DNA from: Gemmatimonadota bacterium
Lineage (GTDB): Bacteria; Gemmatimonadota; Gemmatimonadetes; Gemmatimonadales; Gemmatimonadaceae
Reading direction: 5' to 3'
NCBI GenBank assembly: GCA_016719105.1
Contig: JADKAQ010000002.1
Coordinates: 1-64,000 of the forward strand
DNA: 64,000 nucleotides
Made by a program: the position numbers and the translations under genes. The stretch's first letter is position 1. Each line of letters begins with the position of its first letter. Below the pieces are notes generated by a model. That model searched no databases and had not been told where the DNA came from. It saw nothing but the letters and a program-made list of their open reading frames with translations. Shown piece after piece: positions 1-9,613 of this stretch.

Positions 1-1198
1 AGATGCGCATCGCCGGCGTCACGCCATCGAAGAGGCAACCGCCCAGGAAGTAGCCGTCGTCGTGCGCGCCGTCCGCCAGGCGCAAGCCGCGTCCATCCAC
101 CACCAGCGTCGCCCCTTCCTCCACTCCCAGTTGCACGTAGCCGCTCACCTTCTCGTGATGCGCCGCCGTCACCAGCGGCCCCATCTCCATCCCTTCCGCG
201 AGCGACGGCCCCACCTTGAGCGCGCGCACGCGCTCGGCCAGGCGCGCGACCAGTGCATTCGCCGTCTCCTCACCCACCGGGACGGCGACCGAGATCGCCA
301 TGCAGCGCTCGCCGGCCGATCCGTACGCCGCGCCCATCAGCGCGTCGGTCGCCTGGTCGAGGTCCGCGTCGGGCATCACGATCAGGTGGTTCTTGGCCCC
401 GCCCATCGCCTGCACGCGCTTCCCGTGCTCGGCGGCCGTCGCATAGATGTACTGCGCGATCGGCGTCGACCCCACGAACGAGACGGCGTCGACGTTGGGG
501 TGCGTGATGAGCGACTCGACCGCGACCCGATCGCCGTGGAGCACGTTCAGTACGCCGGCTGGGGCCCCCGCTTCCACCAGCAGCTCCGCCAGGCGCACCG
601 GCGCCGACGGGTCCTTCTCCGACGGCTTGAGGATGAAGCAGTTGCCGCAGGCGATGGCCGGGGCCAGCATCCACAGCGGCACCATCACCGGGAAGTTGAA
701 CGGCGTGATTCCGACCGCCACGCCTAACGGCTGGCGCAGCGAGTACGAGTCGATCCCGGTCGACACCGAGTCGGAGAACTCCCCCTTCATCAGGTGCGGG
801 ATTCCGCAACAGAACTCCACTACTTCGAGGCCGCGCTGCACCTCGCCCCTGGCATCGAGGAAGACCTTGCCGTGCTCGCGCGAGATCAGCTCGGCCAGTT
901 CGTCCATGTGACGCTCGATGAGTTCCTTGAAGCGGAACATCACGCGTGAGCGCTTGAGCGCCGACCAGCTCCCCCACTCGGCGAACGCCGTGAGCGCGTT
1001 GCGCACGGCCGCGTCGGCATCGTCCCGCGATGCAAACGGCACCGCGGCCGACTGCGCCCCGGTCGAGGGATTGCACACCTCACCCCAACGTTCGACAGCG
1101 CTCAGGTGACGCACGCCGCCGATGAAGTGGTGGATGAAGGGGATCGAGTCGTCGGAATCGGCGGCGGTATCGGTGGCGCCGGCAATCGTGGACGTCAT
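1..1198 (-). CDS. mmsA: methylmalonate-semialdehyde dehydrogenase (acylating), C-terminus beyond window
   Basis: NAD- and CoA-dependent oxidation of methylmalonate/malonate semialdehyde to propionyl-/acetyl-CoA in valine, beta-alanine or inositol breakdown. I translated this strand by hand because the gene runs off the window edge. It starts at ATG 1198-1196 (MTSTIAGATDTAADSDDS) and stays open for about 399 codons. Visible family features are an FNFPVMVPLWMLAPAIACGN block, an ILKPSEKDPSAP cofactor-region block and the catalytic cysteine in GSAGERCMA. That cysteine context is the form usual for the CoA-acylating subgroup rather than ordinary aldehyde dehydrogenases. No strong ribosome-binding site precedes the start; an upstream ATG at 1209 hits a stop after four codons. 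It lies 126 bp downstream of the amidohydrolase pair, with a hairpin between, so it may be a separate unit. The family is confident; the exact substrate is inferred. Confidence 0.88.
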   Translation of the reverse strand, partial: MTSTIAGATDTAADSDDSIPFIHHFIGGVRHLSAVERWGEVCNPSTGAQSAAVPFASRDDADAAVRNALTAFAEWGSWSALKRSRVMFRFKELIERHMDELAELISREHGKVFLDARGEVQRGLEVVEFCCGIPHLMKGEFSDSVSTGIDSYSLRQPLGVAVGITPFNFPVMVPLWMLAPAIACGNCFILKPSEKDPSAPVRLAELLVEAGAPAGVLNVLHGDRVAVESLITHPNVDAVSFVGSTPIAQYIYATAAEHGKRVQAMGGAKNHLIVMPDADLDQATDALMGAAYGSAGERCMAISVAVPVGEETANALVARLAERVRALKVGPSLAEGMEMGPLVTAAHHEKVSGYVQLGVEEGATLVVDGRGLRLADGAHDDGYFLGGCLFDGVTPAMRI

Positions 1199-1263
1199 GG
1201 CGAGAGCATGGTCAGGGGGAAGTGGGGCCAGGCGGCCCTGCCCGGCCGGGAGAAGATACGACT

Positions 1264-1302
1264 GCGCCGCCCGCGTCGCCTCGGGAGGCGGACGGGCGGC
1301 GC
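1264..1302 (-). terminator. GC-rich hairpin downstream of the amidohydrolase pair
   Basis: The arms GCGCCGCCCG (1264-1273) and CGGGCGGCGC (1293-1302) are perfectly complementary. A further imperfect inner stem (GTCGCC with GGCGGAC) closes on a small loop. It lies just beyond the stop of the second amidohydrolase gene on the transcribed strand. No U-tract follows, so it could be a 3'-end stabiliser or a weak terminator. Confidence 0.45.
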
Positions 1303-1324
1303 GAAATGGTCGAGCGTGGCGCGG

Positions 1325-2605
1325 CTACTTCTGGAAGACGAGTTCCCCGCCGACGTACACGCGCTGGACCCACGTCTTCACCGAGAGCGGCGGTCCGTCG
1401 AGCACGATGACGTCGGCGTCCTTCCCGGCCGTCAGGCTCCCGATCCGGTCGCTCACGCCGAGGATCTCCGCCGGCGTGAGCGTCACCGCGCGGATGACGT
1501 CGGCCTCGGCGAGCCCGTATCCTGCGGCGATTGCCGCGTCGACGAGGAGCCACTTGCTCGACCCTGCCGGTGCCAGCGTGCCGAAGGCGCGCGAGAACGA
1601 GGCGATCGCCGTCTTCACCCCCGCCTTGATGAGCGCTGTTGCCGTCCCTTCGTCGACCGGCGGGTAGTCGCTCCGGTCCGGGATCTCCTCGTTGCTCACG
1701 AACGGATGCGAGACCTGCCCGAGGATCACCGGGACGTTCCGCGCGACCAGCGAATCCTTGAAGAGCTGCGCCGAGGCGGCGCCATCGAGGACGAGGGCGA
1801 GGTTGAACTCGCGGGCCAGCCCGAGGGCGCTCCGGATGTCGATGGCGCTCGTCGCCTGGATGCGCGCCGGCAGCTCGCGACGGAGCAGCTTGCCTAACGC
1901 TTCCATTCCCAGGTCGCGCGGGAGCGCGGGGTTGGCAGCGTGGTTCCGCTCGTACTCCTGCGCCTTGATGAAGGCCTGGCGCAGCATCGCCACCTCGGCC
2001 ATGCGCGTCGCCGGATCACGTTGCCGCTGGCGGGCGGCCTGCTTGGGCGGTTCGCCCAGCGTCATGTCCATGGACGCGGGCTCCCGTACGATCACCGAGG
2101 CCAGCGTCGCGCCCGCCGTCTTCACCACCGCCCCCTGTCCGCCGATGAGCGCGGCGTCGGCCGGGGCGACGTACATCGTCGTGACGCCGCCACCGAGCAC
2201 TTCATCGTTGCGCAGTACGCCGGGCTTGCCGGAGCCGAAGGTCCCGAACGGATTGTACCCCTCGATCACGCGCAGTTGCGGCGCGATCGTCTCGGTGGGC
2301 TCGTTGAGGTCGGAGTTGGCCACACCCAGCGACGTCATCGCGTCGACCAGTCCGGGGAGGATGTACTTGCCGCGCACGTCCACGACCTCGGCCCCACCCG
2401 GGATCGCGACGTTCGCCCCCACGGCGACGATCTTCCCGCCGCGCATGACCACCGTTCCGTTCGGGATCGGGGCGCCGTCCACCGGGACGACCGTTCCGCC
2501 GCGCAGGACGATCGCGCGCTCCTGGGCCCGGAGCAGGGCAGGGCAGAGGGTGGCCAGCAATCCGCCAGCCGCAAGCGCCGCGCGCATGGTGCGTCTCGTC
2601 GTCAT
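1325..2605 (-). CDS. secreted amidohydrolase-family protein lacking metal ligands
   Basis: 426 residues with an N-terminal signal peptide (about residues 7-28, ending ALLRAQ). The fold is amidohydrolase-like: an N-terminal beta-sandwich strand (AIVLRGGTVVPVDGAPI), a central TIM-barrel region and the C-terminal LTAGKDADVIVLDGPPLSVK block typical of imidazolonepropionase/dihydroorotase-like proteins. The start is placed at ATG 2605, one base after the stop of the upstream paralogue, with GGAGG about 10 nt upstream; ATG 2587 is an alternative. Where the paralogue has the metal-binding H-x-H (DEHSHIG) this protein reads DAMTSLG. The histidines of the later barrel strands are also absent. It is therefore probably a non-catalytic partner or a binding protein. 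The fold is well supported; no function can be given. Confidence 0.8.
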   Translation of the reverse strand: MTTRRTMRAALAAGGLLATLCPALLRAQERAIVLRGGTVVPVDGAPIPNGTVVMRGGKIVAVGANVAIPGGAEVVDVRGKYILPGLVDAMTSLGVANSDLNEPTETIAPQLRVIEGYNPFGTFGSGKPGVLRNDEVLGGGVTTMYVAPADAALIGGQGAVVKTAGATLASVIVREPASMDMTLGEPPKQAARQRQRDPATRMAEVAMLRQAFIKAQEYERNHAANPALPRDLGMEALGKLLRRELPARIQATSAIDIRSALGLAREFNLALVLDGAASAQLFKDSLVARNVPVILGQVSHPFVSNEEIPDRSDYPPVDEGTATALIKAGVKTAIASFSRAFGTLAPAGSSKWLLVDAAIAAGYGLAEADVIRAVTLTPAEILGVSDRIGSLTAGKDADVIVLDGPPLSVKTWVQRVYVGGELVFQK

Positions 2606-2606
2606 C

Positions 2607-3824
2607 TTACTTGCCCTCCGGGCGCGAGCGGTCGTACACCACCTGGCCGTCGCCAAAGACCATGTCGACTCGGGTCGACGGCTCGTACCAGGCCCCGTTG
2701 AAGATGACGAAGTCGGCATCCTTCCCCACCTCGAGGCTCCCCACGCGATCGGCCACGCGGGCGATCTGCGCGGTGTTGATCGTGATCGCCTTGAGCGCTT
2801 CATCCTCGGGGAGACCGTAGCGCATCGCCAGCGCCGCGCAGAGGCGCAGCCACTTCTGGTTGATCACCGGGTGGTCGGTGTGCAGGGCGATCTTCACCCC
2901 CGCCTTCCAGAGCGTCGCCGGGCCGGCCATCGCGTCGTCGGTGACGCCGATGCGCGGGCCTAACGGGAGGACGACCGCGCTCACCCCGCGCTTCGCGATC
3001 TCGGGGGCCACCTTGTACGCCTCGGTCGAGTGGTGCAGCGTGAGGTCGAACCCGAACTCGTCCTTGAGTCGCAGGAGCGTCATGACGTCGGTGGCGGCGT
3101 GCACGTGCGCGCGCACGCGCAGTCGCTTCGCCAAGACCTCGGCCATCGCCTCGTAGCCGAGGTCGCGCGCCGGCGGCGTGCCGGACTTGCCGCCATCCTC
3201 CCACTTCTTCGCCGCCGCCATGTACTCCTGCGTCTTGATGAGGTACTGCCGCAGGTTGGCGGCGACCCCCATCGCCGTCGACGGATAGGCGTCGCTGCGC
3301 TTGGGTCCCATCGCGAACTTCATCCCGCCCTTGTCGCTCACCAGTCGGCGCGAGAGCGCGTCTCCGAACGTCTTGATCACGATCGCCTGCCCCGAGACGT
3401 TCTCGCCGCTCCCCGGGCCCGTGATCACCGTGGTCACGCCGCCGCTCACCGCGTCCTTCCAATCCGGATCGCCCAGGTCGAGGGCGTCGAGGATGCGGTG
3501 TTGCGGCCCGATGATCATCGGCCGGTCATTGAGGTCCGTGGGCCGGGCGCCGATGTGCGAGTGCTCGTCGATCATCCCCGGGGTGATCACCTTCCCGGTG
3601 GCGTCGATGATGGTTGCGCCCGCGGGAATCGCGACGTCGCGCCCGACCGCGGCGATCTTCCCGTCGCGCACGAGAATCGTGGCGCCGGCGATTGGGGCGC
3701 CCGCGGCGGTATGCACCGTGGCACCGCGCACCGCGACGACGCCCTGAGCGCGCGTCGTGGTGCCTGCCGCAGCGAGGAGGGAGGCGGTGCCGACAAGGGT
3801 ACCGCCGAGCCTAACGAGATTCAT
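2607..3824 (-). CDS. secreted metal-dependent amidohydrolase
   Basis: 405 residues with a signal peptide (MNLVRLGGTLVGTASLLAAA, cleavage near TTTRAQ). The first metal pair is seen in IDEHSHIG. Barrel histidines follow in RAHVHAATD, LTLHHSTE and ALHTDHP; the last Asp is a likely catalytic/metal Asp. The C-terminal block EVGKDADFVIFNG is characteristic of the superfamily. Start ATG 3824 has AGGGAG about 8 nt upstream. The stop is one base from the start of the degenerate paralogue, so the two are almost certainly co-transcribed and possibly translationally coupled. Members of this family hydrolyse cyclic amides or dipeptides; the substrate cannot be told from sequence. The product is expected in the periplasm. 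Confidence 0.87.
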   Translation of the reverse strand: MNLVRLGGTLVGTASLLAAAGTTTRAQGVVAVRGATVHTAAGAPIAGATILVRDGKIAAVGRDVAIPAGATIIDATGKVITPGMIDEHSHIGARPTDLNDRPMIIGPQHRILDALDLGDPDWKDAVSGGVTTVITGPGSGENVSGQAIVIKTFGDALSRRLVSDKGGMKFAMGPKRSDAYPSTAMGVAANLRQYLIKTQEYMAAAKKWEDGGKSGTPPARDLGYEAMAEVLAKRLRVRAHVHAATDVMTLLRLKDEFGFDLTLHHSTEAYKVAPEIAKRGVSAVVLPLGPRIGVTDDAMAGPATLWKAGVKIALHTDHPVINQKWLRLCAALAMRYGLPEDEALKAITINTAQIARVADRVGSLEVGKDADFVIFNGAWYEPSTRVDMVFGDGQVVYDRSRPEGK

Positions 3825-3923
3825 CGAGGGACTCCCTGGAGAGGGCGTGGGAGCGCTAAAGAGGGAGCCCGGATCGCGGCTCGGCAAGGGCATCCTGAAG
3901 GACGCCTCCCCCCGGTACGGGCC

Positions 3924-5111
3924 CTATCCCTTCCTCAACACCTCGGCGGCGATGGATAGCGCCTTCTGCATCTCCTCCATCGTCCCGATCGAGAGTCGCA
4001 TGTGCGTCGTGAGCGGAGGGAAGGCGCGTCCCACGGCGACCCCCCGATCGCGCATCGCGGCGCGAAACGCCATCGGGTCGCGCCGGATGTCGGTGAGGAA
4101 GAAGTTCGCCTGCGAGGGGACGACGGAGAATCCGAGCTCCCGCATCGCGTTCATCGAGAAGGTGCGCACCTGCGTGTTGAGCGCCTTCTGACGCTCCACG
4201 TGGTCCGGAAGCTCGAGCGAGGCGATCGCGGCGGCCCCGGCAAACGCGCTGATCCCGCTCGGCGTGCGCCACGGTTGCAACTGCCGGATCGTGTCGGGGT
4301 GTCCGACGGCGTAGCCCGCGCGGACTCCCGCCAGCCCGTACACCTTGGAAAAGGTGCGGCTCACGATGAGGCGCGGGTTCTTCACCGCGGCGGGGATCGC
4401 CGTGCCGTACGTCGGGTCGTCGACGTACTCGAAGTACGCCTCGTCGATGAGGATATGGCTCTCCGGGGAGCGCGCGTTCACCTGCCCTACGAAGTGCAGG
4501 AGGTCGCCGATCCCGTGCATCGTCCCGGTCGGGTTGTTCGGGTTGCAGATGAAGAGGAGCCCCGCGCCACGGCACATCTCATACATGGCCTGCAGGTCGA
4601 TGAACAGCGAGCCGTCGACCCGGATCTCCTCGATCGGGACTCCGTTGCGCCTGGCCACGTCGCTCGGCGTCTCGAAGGTCGGGGCGACCGTCATCAGGCG
4701 GCGCTTGGGCGAGGTCAGCGCCTGAGTAATGAAGGCGAGGATTTCCGTCGACCCGCACCCCAGGATGACCGACTCGACCGGGATCTTGTGGTGCGCGGCG
4801 ATCGTGGCGCGCAACTCGTCCTCCGGCGCGTCCGGGTAGCGCGCCGCCTGCCCGAACATGTGCATCACGGCGTCGATCGCGTTGGAGGCGGGGCCGTACG
4901 GATTCTCGTTCGAGTTGAGGAGGATCAGGTCGGCGGTAGCGCCCCCTTTCGTGCGAGACGCCGCACCCGGGCCGGACGCGATGCGCCCCCCTTCGAGTCC
5001 TCGCGCCGAGAGCCAGCCCATGGCATGCGCCGCGTGCGGGGCGGCGATCGAGCCCGCGCCGGCGGCGCCGACGGCGGTGAGAAACGAGCGGCGGGAGATG
5101 GGCATCGGCAT
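3924..5111 (-). CDS. Tat-exported histidinol-phosphate-aminotransferase-like PLP enzyme
   Basis: About 395 residues. The start region MPMPISRRSFLTAVGAAGAG carries a twin-arginine motif followed by a hydrophobic stretch and AHA, so export in the folded, cofactor-loaded state is expected. The body is a fold-type I aminotransferase: LNSNENPYGP near the N-terminus, CGSTEILAF, the CNPNNPTGT block, DEAYFEYVDD and the PLP lysine in SRTFSKVYGLAGVRAGYA. The closest family is HisC/aspartate-type aminotransferases. A leader on such an enzyme is unusual and argues against a role in cytosolic histidine synthesis; no other his genes are nearby. The start is uncertain (ATG 5111, ATG 5105, or a GTG at 5159), with no good ribosome-binding site at any of them. 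The gene is divergent from gyrA. Confidence 0.85.
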   Translation of the reverse strand: MPMPISRRSFLTAVGAAGAGSIAAPHAAHAMGWLSARGLEGGRIASGPGAASRTKGGATADLILLNSNENPYGPASNAIDAVMHMFGQAARYPDAPEDELRATIAAHHKIPVESVILGCGSTEILAFITQALTSPKRRLMTVAPTFETPSDVARRNGVPIEEIRVDGSLFIDLQAMYEMCRGAGLLFICNPNNPTGTMHGIGDLLHFVGQVNARSPESHILIDEAYFEYVDDPTYGTAIPAAVKNPRLIVSRTFSKVYGLAGVRAGYAVGHPDTIRQLQPWRTPSGISAFAGAAAIASLELPDHVERQKALNTQVRTFSMNAMRELGFSVVPSQANFFLTDIRRDPMAFRAAMRDRGVAVGRAFPPLTTHMRLSIGTMEEMQKALSIAAEVLRKG

Positions 5112-5439
5112 CAGGGCGAGGGTGGCGAACCGCGGTCGAATGTACCCCTCGTCCTCCACCGCGTCGACGCGCGTTCGGGCACCGATGCATCGCGCGATGA
5201 CCGGCGCGACTCGGCCTTCTCATTCGCCGCCGACGCGCCCGAAACTGCGGGGCGAACAGAGGCCGAAGACCCATCGAGGGGTGGATGTCGGCAACTGGCA
5301 CGGGGTGGCGGCCAAAACCTGTTCGCAAGTATCGATGCCGCAATGCGTTACGAACTGGCCCGAGAGTTGATTTCCCCCGACGGCCCGGGTACCTTTCGCC
5401 CCTCTCGACCACGTGGCTTCGTCCCCGTACTTCGGCCTC
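5112..5439. other. divergent intergenic region aminotransferase/gyrA
   Basis: 328 bp with no convincing gene. It holds the gyrA promoter candidate described separately and presumably the leftward promoter of the aminotransferase, which I could not place. An upstream-in-frame GTG for gyrA (5413) and one for the aminotransferase (5159) lie inside it, so either protein could be slightly longer than annotated. Confidence 0.6.
5367..5395 (+). promoter_or_regulatory. candidate sigma-70-type promoter of gyrA
   Basis: TTGATT at 5367-5372 and TACCTT at 5390-5395 are separated by exactly 17 bp. Transcription would start near 5402, leaving a leader of about 38 nt before ATG 5440. It would leave only about 11 nt before the alternative GTG at 5413, which favours the ATG. 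This is pattern recognition only. Confidence 0.4.
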
Positions 5440-7968
<2,529 letters not shown>

Positions 7969-7995
7969 CAGACCGGCTTTCGGTCGGAGGCTAGC

Positions 7996-9207
7996 ATGAC
8001 CAGGCACGCGATGACCCGGCCCCTTTGGGGCCGGGTCTTCCAGGGAATTGCAACGGGGAGTTGGCTGCTGGCAACGGCGGTCTGCTCCCCGTTGTGCGCC
8101 CAGCAAGTGACGACCACCACGCTCAAAGCCCCCCTCGCCGAGCACCCGGAACCGCTGACGCAGCCAACCGCGCTCCTCGAACTCCGCGATGGTCGCGTCC
8201 TCGTCGCCGACTCCAAGGACCGACTCCTCTTCATCTATGACTTCGCCAAGGAGACCGCCACTCAGGTCTCGCGGCAGGGGAGCGGTCCACTCGAGTATCA
8301 GCTTCCGAGCGGGATCTTCGATGCGGGCGACTCGATCATCGTGCTCGACTTTCTGCAACAGCGCATGCTGATCCTCGATGACAAGGGGGGGCCGTTGCGC
8401 ACGCATCGCCTGGTGCCCGCCGGCGATGCAACCGCCGCCATCATCAAGCTCGGGGCCATCTTCGGACTCGATGCCCGAGGGCGCTTCTACTCTGAGTCGC
8501 GCGGGCTGACGATGGTGCAGGGGAAGTTGCCAACCGTGAGCGACACCGTCGCCCTGGTACGATGGGCGTCGCTGGGCGGGCGCGGCGATACCCTAGCCGT
8601 TCGTGTCGAACACACGCCGCCGCCCAAGATGTCGGGCAACCCGACCGACGGCCTCAATATCAAGCTCTCGATGACCGCCTTCGAGCTTCGCGATTCCTGG
8701 GCGCTCTTCCCCAGTGGCGTCGTCGCCGTTGCGCGGGCGTCGGACTACCACACCGAATGGATCGACGCAGCGGGGCGCAAGAAGGTCGGACCCCGCGTTG
8801 CCTATACGCCGCTGACCGTGACCGAGGCCGACAAGGCCCTCGCCCGAAAGGCGACGCGTGAAGCCGCCGAGCAGGGACTCAAGCTCGGCGCTTCGATGGC
8901 CGCCGGGAGCGGCCAGAAGATGCCCCGGATCAAGATGGATGTGGAGGAGCCGGCGGCCTGGCCCACGGTCAAACCGCCATTCGCGGGCGTCCGGGCCGCG
9001 CCGGACGGGCGGCTGTGGGTGACGCGGATGATCGCCGGGGCCAGCGACATCGCCGAGTACGACGTCCTTGCGCCTGGCGGGAAGCTCGAGCGCAAGGTCC
9101 GGCTCCCCAAGGACGTCACCTTGCTGGGCTTCGGGAAGGGGGTGCTGTATGGCGTCCGGAAGGACGAGGACGATCTGCGCTACCTGCAGCGCTACCGCGC
9201 GCCGTAA
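7996..9207 (+). CDS. secreted six-bladed beta-propeller-like protein
   Basis: 403 residues. A signal peptide precedes CAQQ (about residue 37). The mature part has repeating blade-like motifs such as LLELRDGRVLVADSKDRLLFIYD, SGIFDAGDSIIVLDFLQQRM and RAAPDGRLWVTRMI, as in NHL/6-bladed propeller proteins common in secretomes of this kind. GGAGG at 7986-7990 sits 5 nt before the ATG. A strong hairpin, probably the gyrA terminator, lies inside codons 6-14. Either transcripts from gyrA stop within this gene and it has its own start signals, or the hairpin tunes its expression. No catalytic residues are recognisable; a binding or scaffold role is the most that can be inferred. Confidence 0.72.
   Translation: MTRHAMTRPLWGRVFQGIATGSWLLATAVCSPLCAQQVTTTTLKAPLAEHPEPLTQPTALLELRDGRVLVADSKDRLLFIYDFAKETATQVSRQGSGPLEYQLPSGIFDAGDSIIVLDFLQQRMLILDDKGGPLRTHRLVPAGDATAAIIKLGAIFGLDARGRFYSESRGLTMVQGKLPTVSDTVALVRWASLGGRGDTLAVRVEHTPPPKMSGNPTDGLNIKLSMTAFELRDSWALFPSGVVAVARASDYHTEWIDAAGRKKVGPRVAYTPLTVTEADKALARKATREAAEQGLKLGASMAAGSGQKMPRIKMDVEEPAAWPTVKPPFAGVRAAPDGRLWVTRMIAGASDIAEYDVLAPGGKLERKVRLPKDVTLLGFGKGVLYGVRKDEDDLRYLQRYRAP
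8013..8037 (+). terminator. perfect hairpin after gyrA, inside the next reading frame
   Basis: GACCCGGCCCC (8013-8023), loop TTT and GGGGCCGGGTC (8027-8037) form a perfect 11-bp stem followed by TTCC. It begins 45 bp after the gyrA stop, where a terminator is expected. It is unusual because it overlaps codons 6-14 of the following gene. Confidence 0.55.
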
Positions 9208-9210
9208 CGC

Positions 9211-9251
9211 TCTCGCCCTCCTCTCGCCCTCCTCTCGCCCTCCTCTCGCCC
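9211..9251 (+). repeat. 11-bp tandem repeat, 3.7 copies
   Basis: The unit TCTCGCCCTCC is repeated exactly at 9211, 9222 and 9233, with a partial copy at 9244. It begins four bases after the stop codon of the propeller gene. It is pyrimidine-rich in the sense of the flanking genes. Confidence 0.9.
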
Positions 9252-9293
9252 AACGGGCGCGGCGGAGCGGGGGGCATCGCATTCGCAGGTTTT

Positions 9294-9311
9294 CGGCGGG
9301 AATCCCCGCCG
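9294..9311 (+). terminator. short hairpin 3' of the propeller gene
   Basis: CGGCGGG (9294-9300), loop AATC and CCCGCCG (9305-9311) pair perfectly. There is no U-tract, so its strength as a terminator is doubtful. Confidence 0.4.
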
Positions 9312-9613
9312 GGCATGGCGCACTTTGCTTCGCCTACCCGATCGAGGGGGGGGCTCCCCGGCGGTCGTGACGAGGGGTGATGGTGGAGGGACAAACGGCG
9401 CGCCGACGGTACAGGATCCGGCGTTGGGCGGGAATCTGCGACGATTGCACACTCAGATATTGCGACACCCTCGCGGAAGGCGTAGGATAGCGCGCGCTAC
9501 CCGCCGTTTTTGTATACACAACGGTATGCCCCGAGAATCCGGGGGTCGCCTCCCGCGCTCACGCGCATCCGGATTCGCTTGGACACCTCTCCCCCCCAAC
9601 CCCAGGAGGCGTC

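Larger units (their letters stand above)
9208..9613 (+). other. leader region before the SusC-like gene
   Basis: 406 bp without a gene. It begins with an 11-bp tandem repeat (9211-9251) and a hairpin (9294-9311). It also contains a palindrome TAGCGCGCGCTA (9488-9499) and an AT-rich patch TTTTTGTATACACAAC near 9507-9522. That patch is the best place for the promoter of the downstream nutrient-uptake pair, but I cannot define -35/-10 boxes. AGGAGG precedes the downstream ATG. Confidence 0.5.

Noticed and set aside
1212..1897. Short plus-strand and minus-strand open frames over the end of the second amidohydrolase
   Set aside because: Shadows of the minus-strand gene, which has the family C-terminal signature in one continuous frame.
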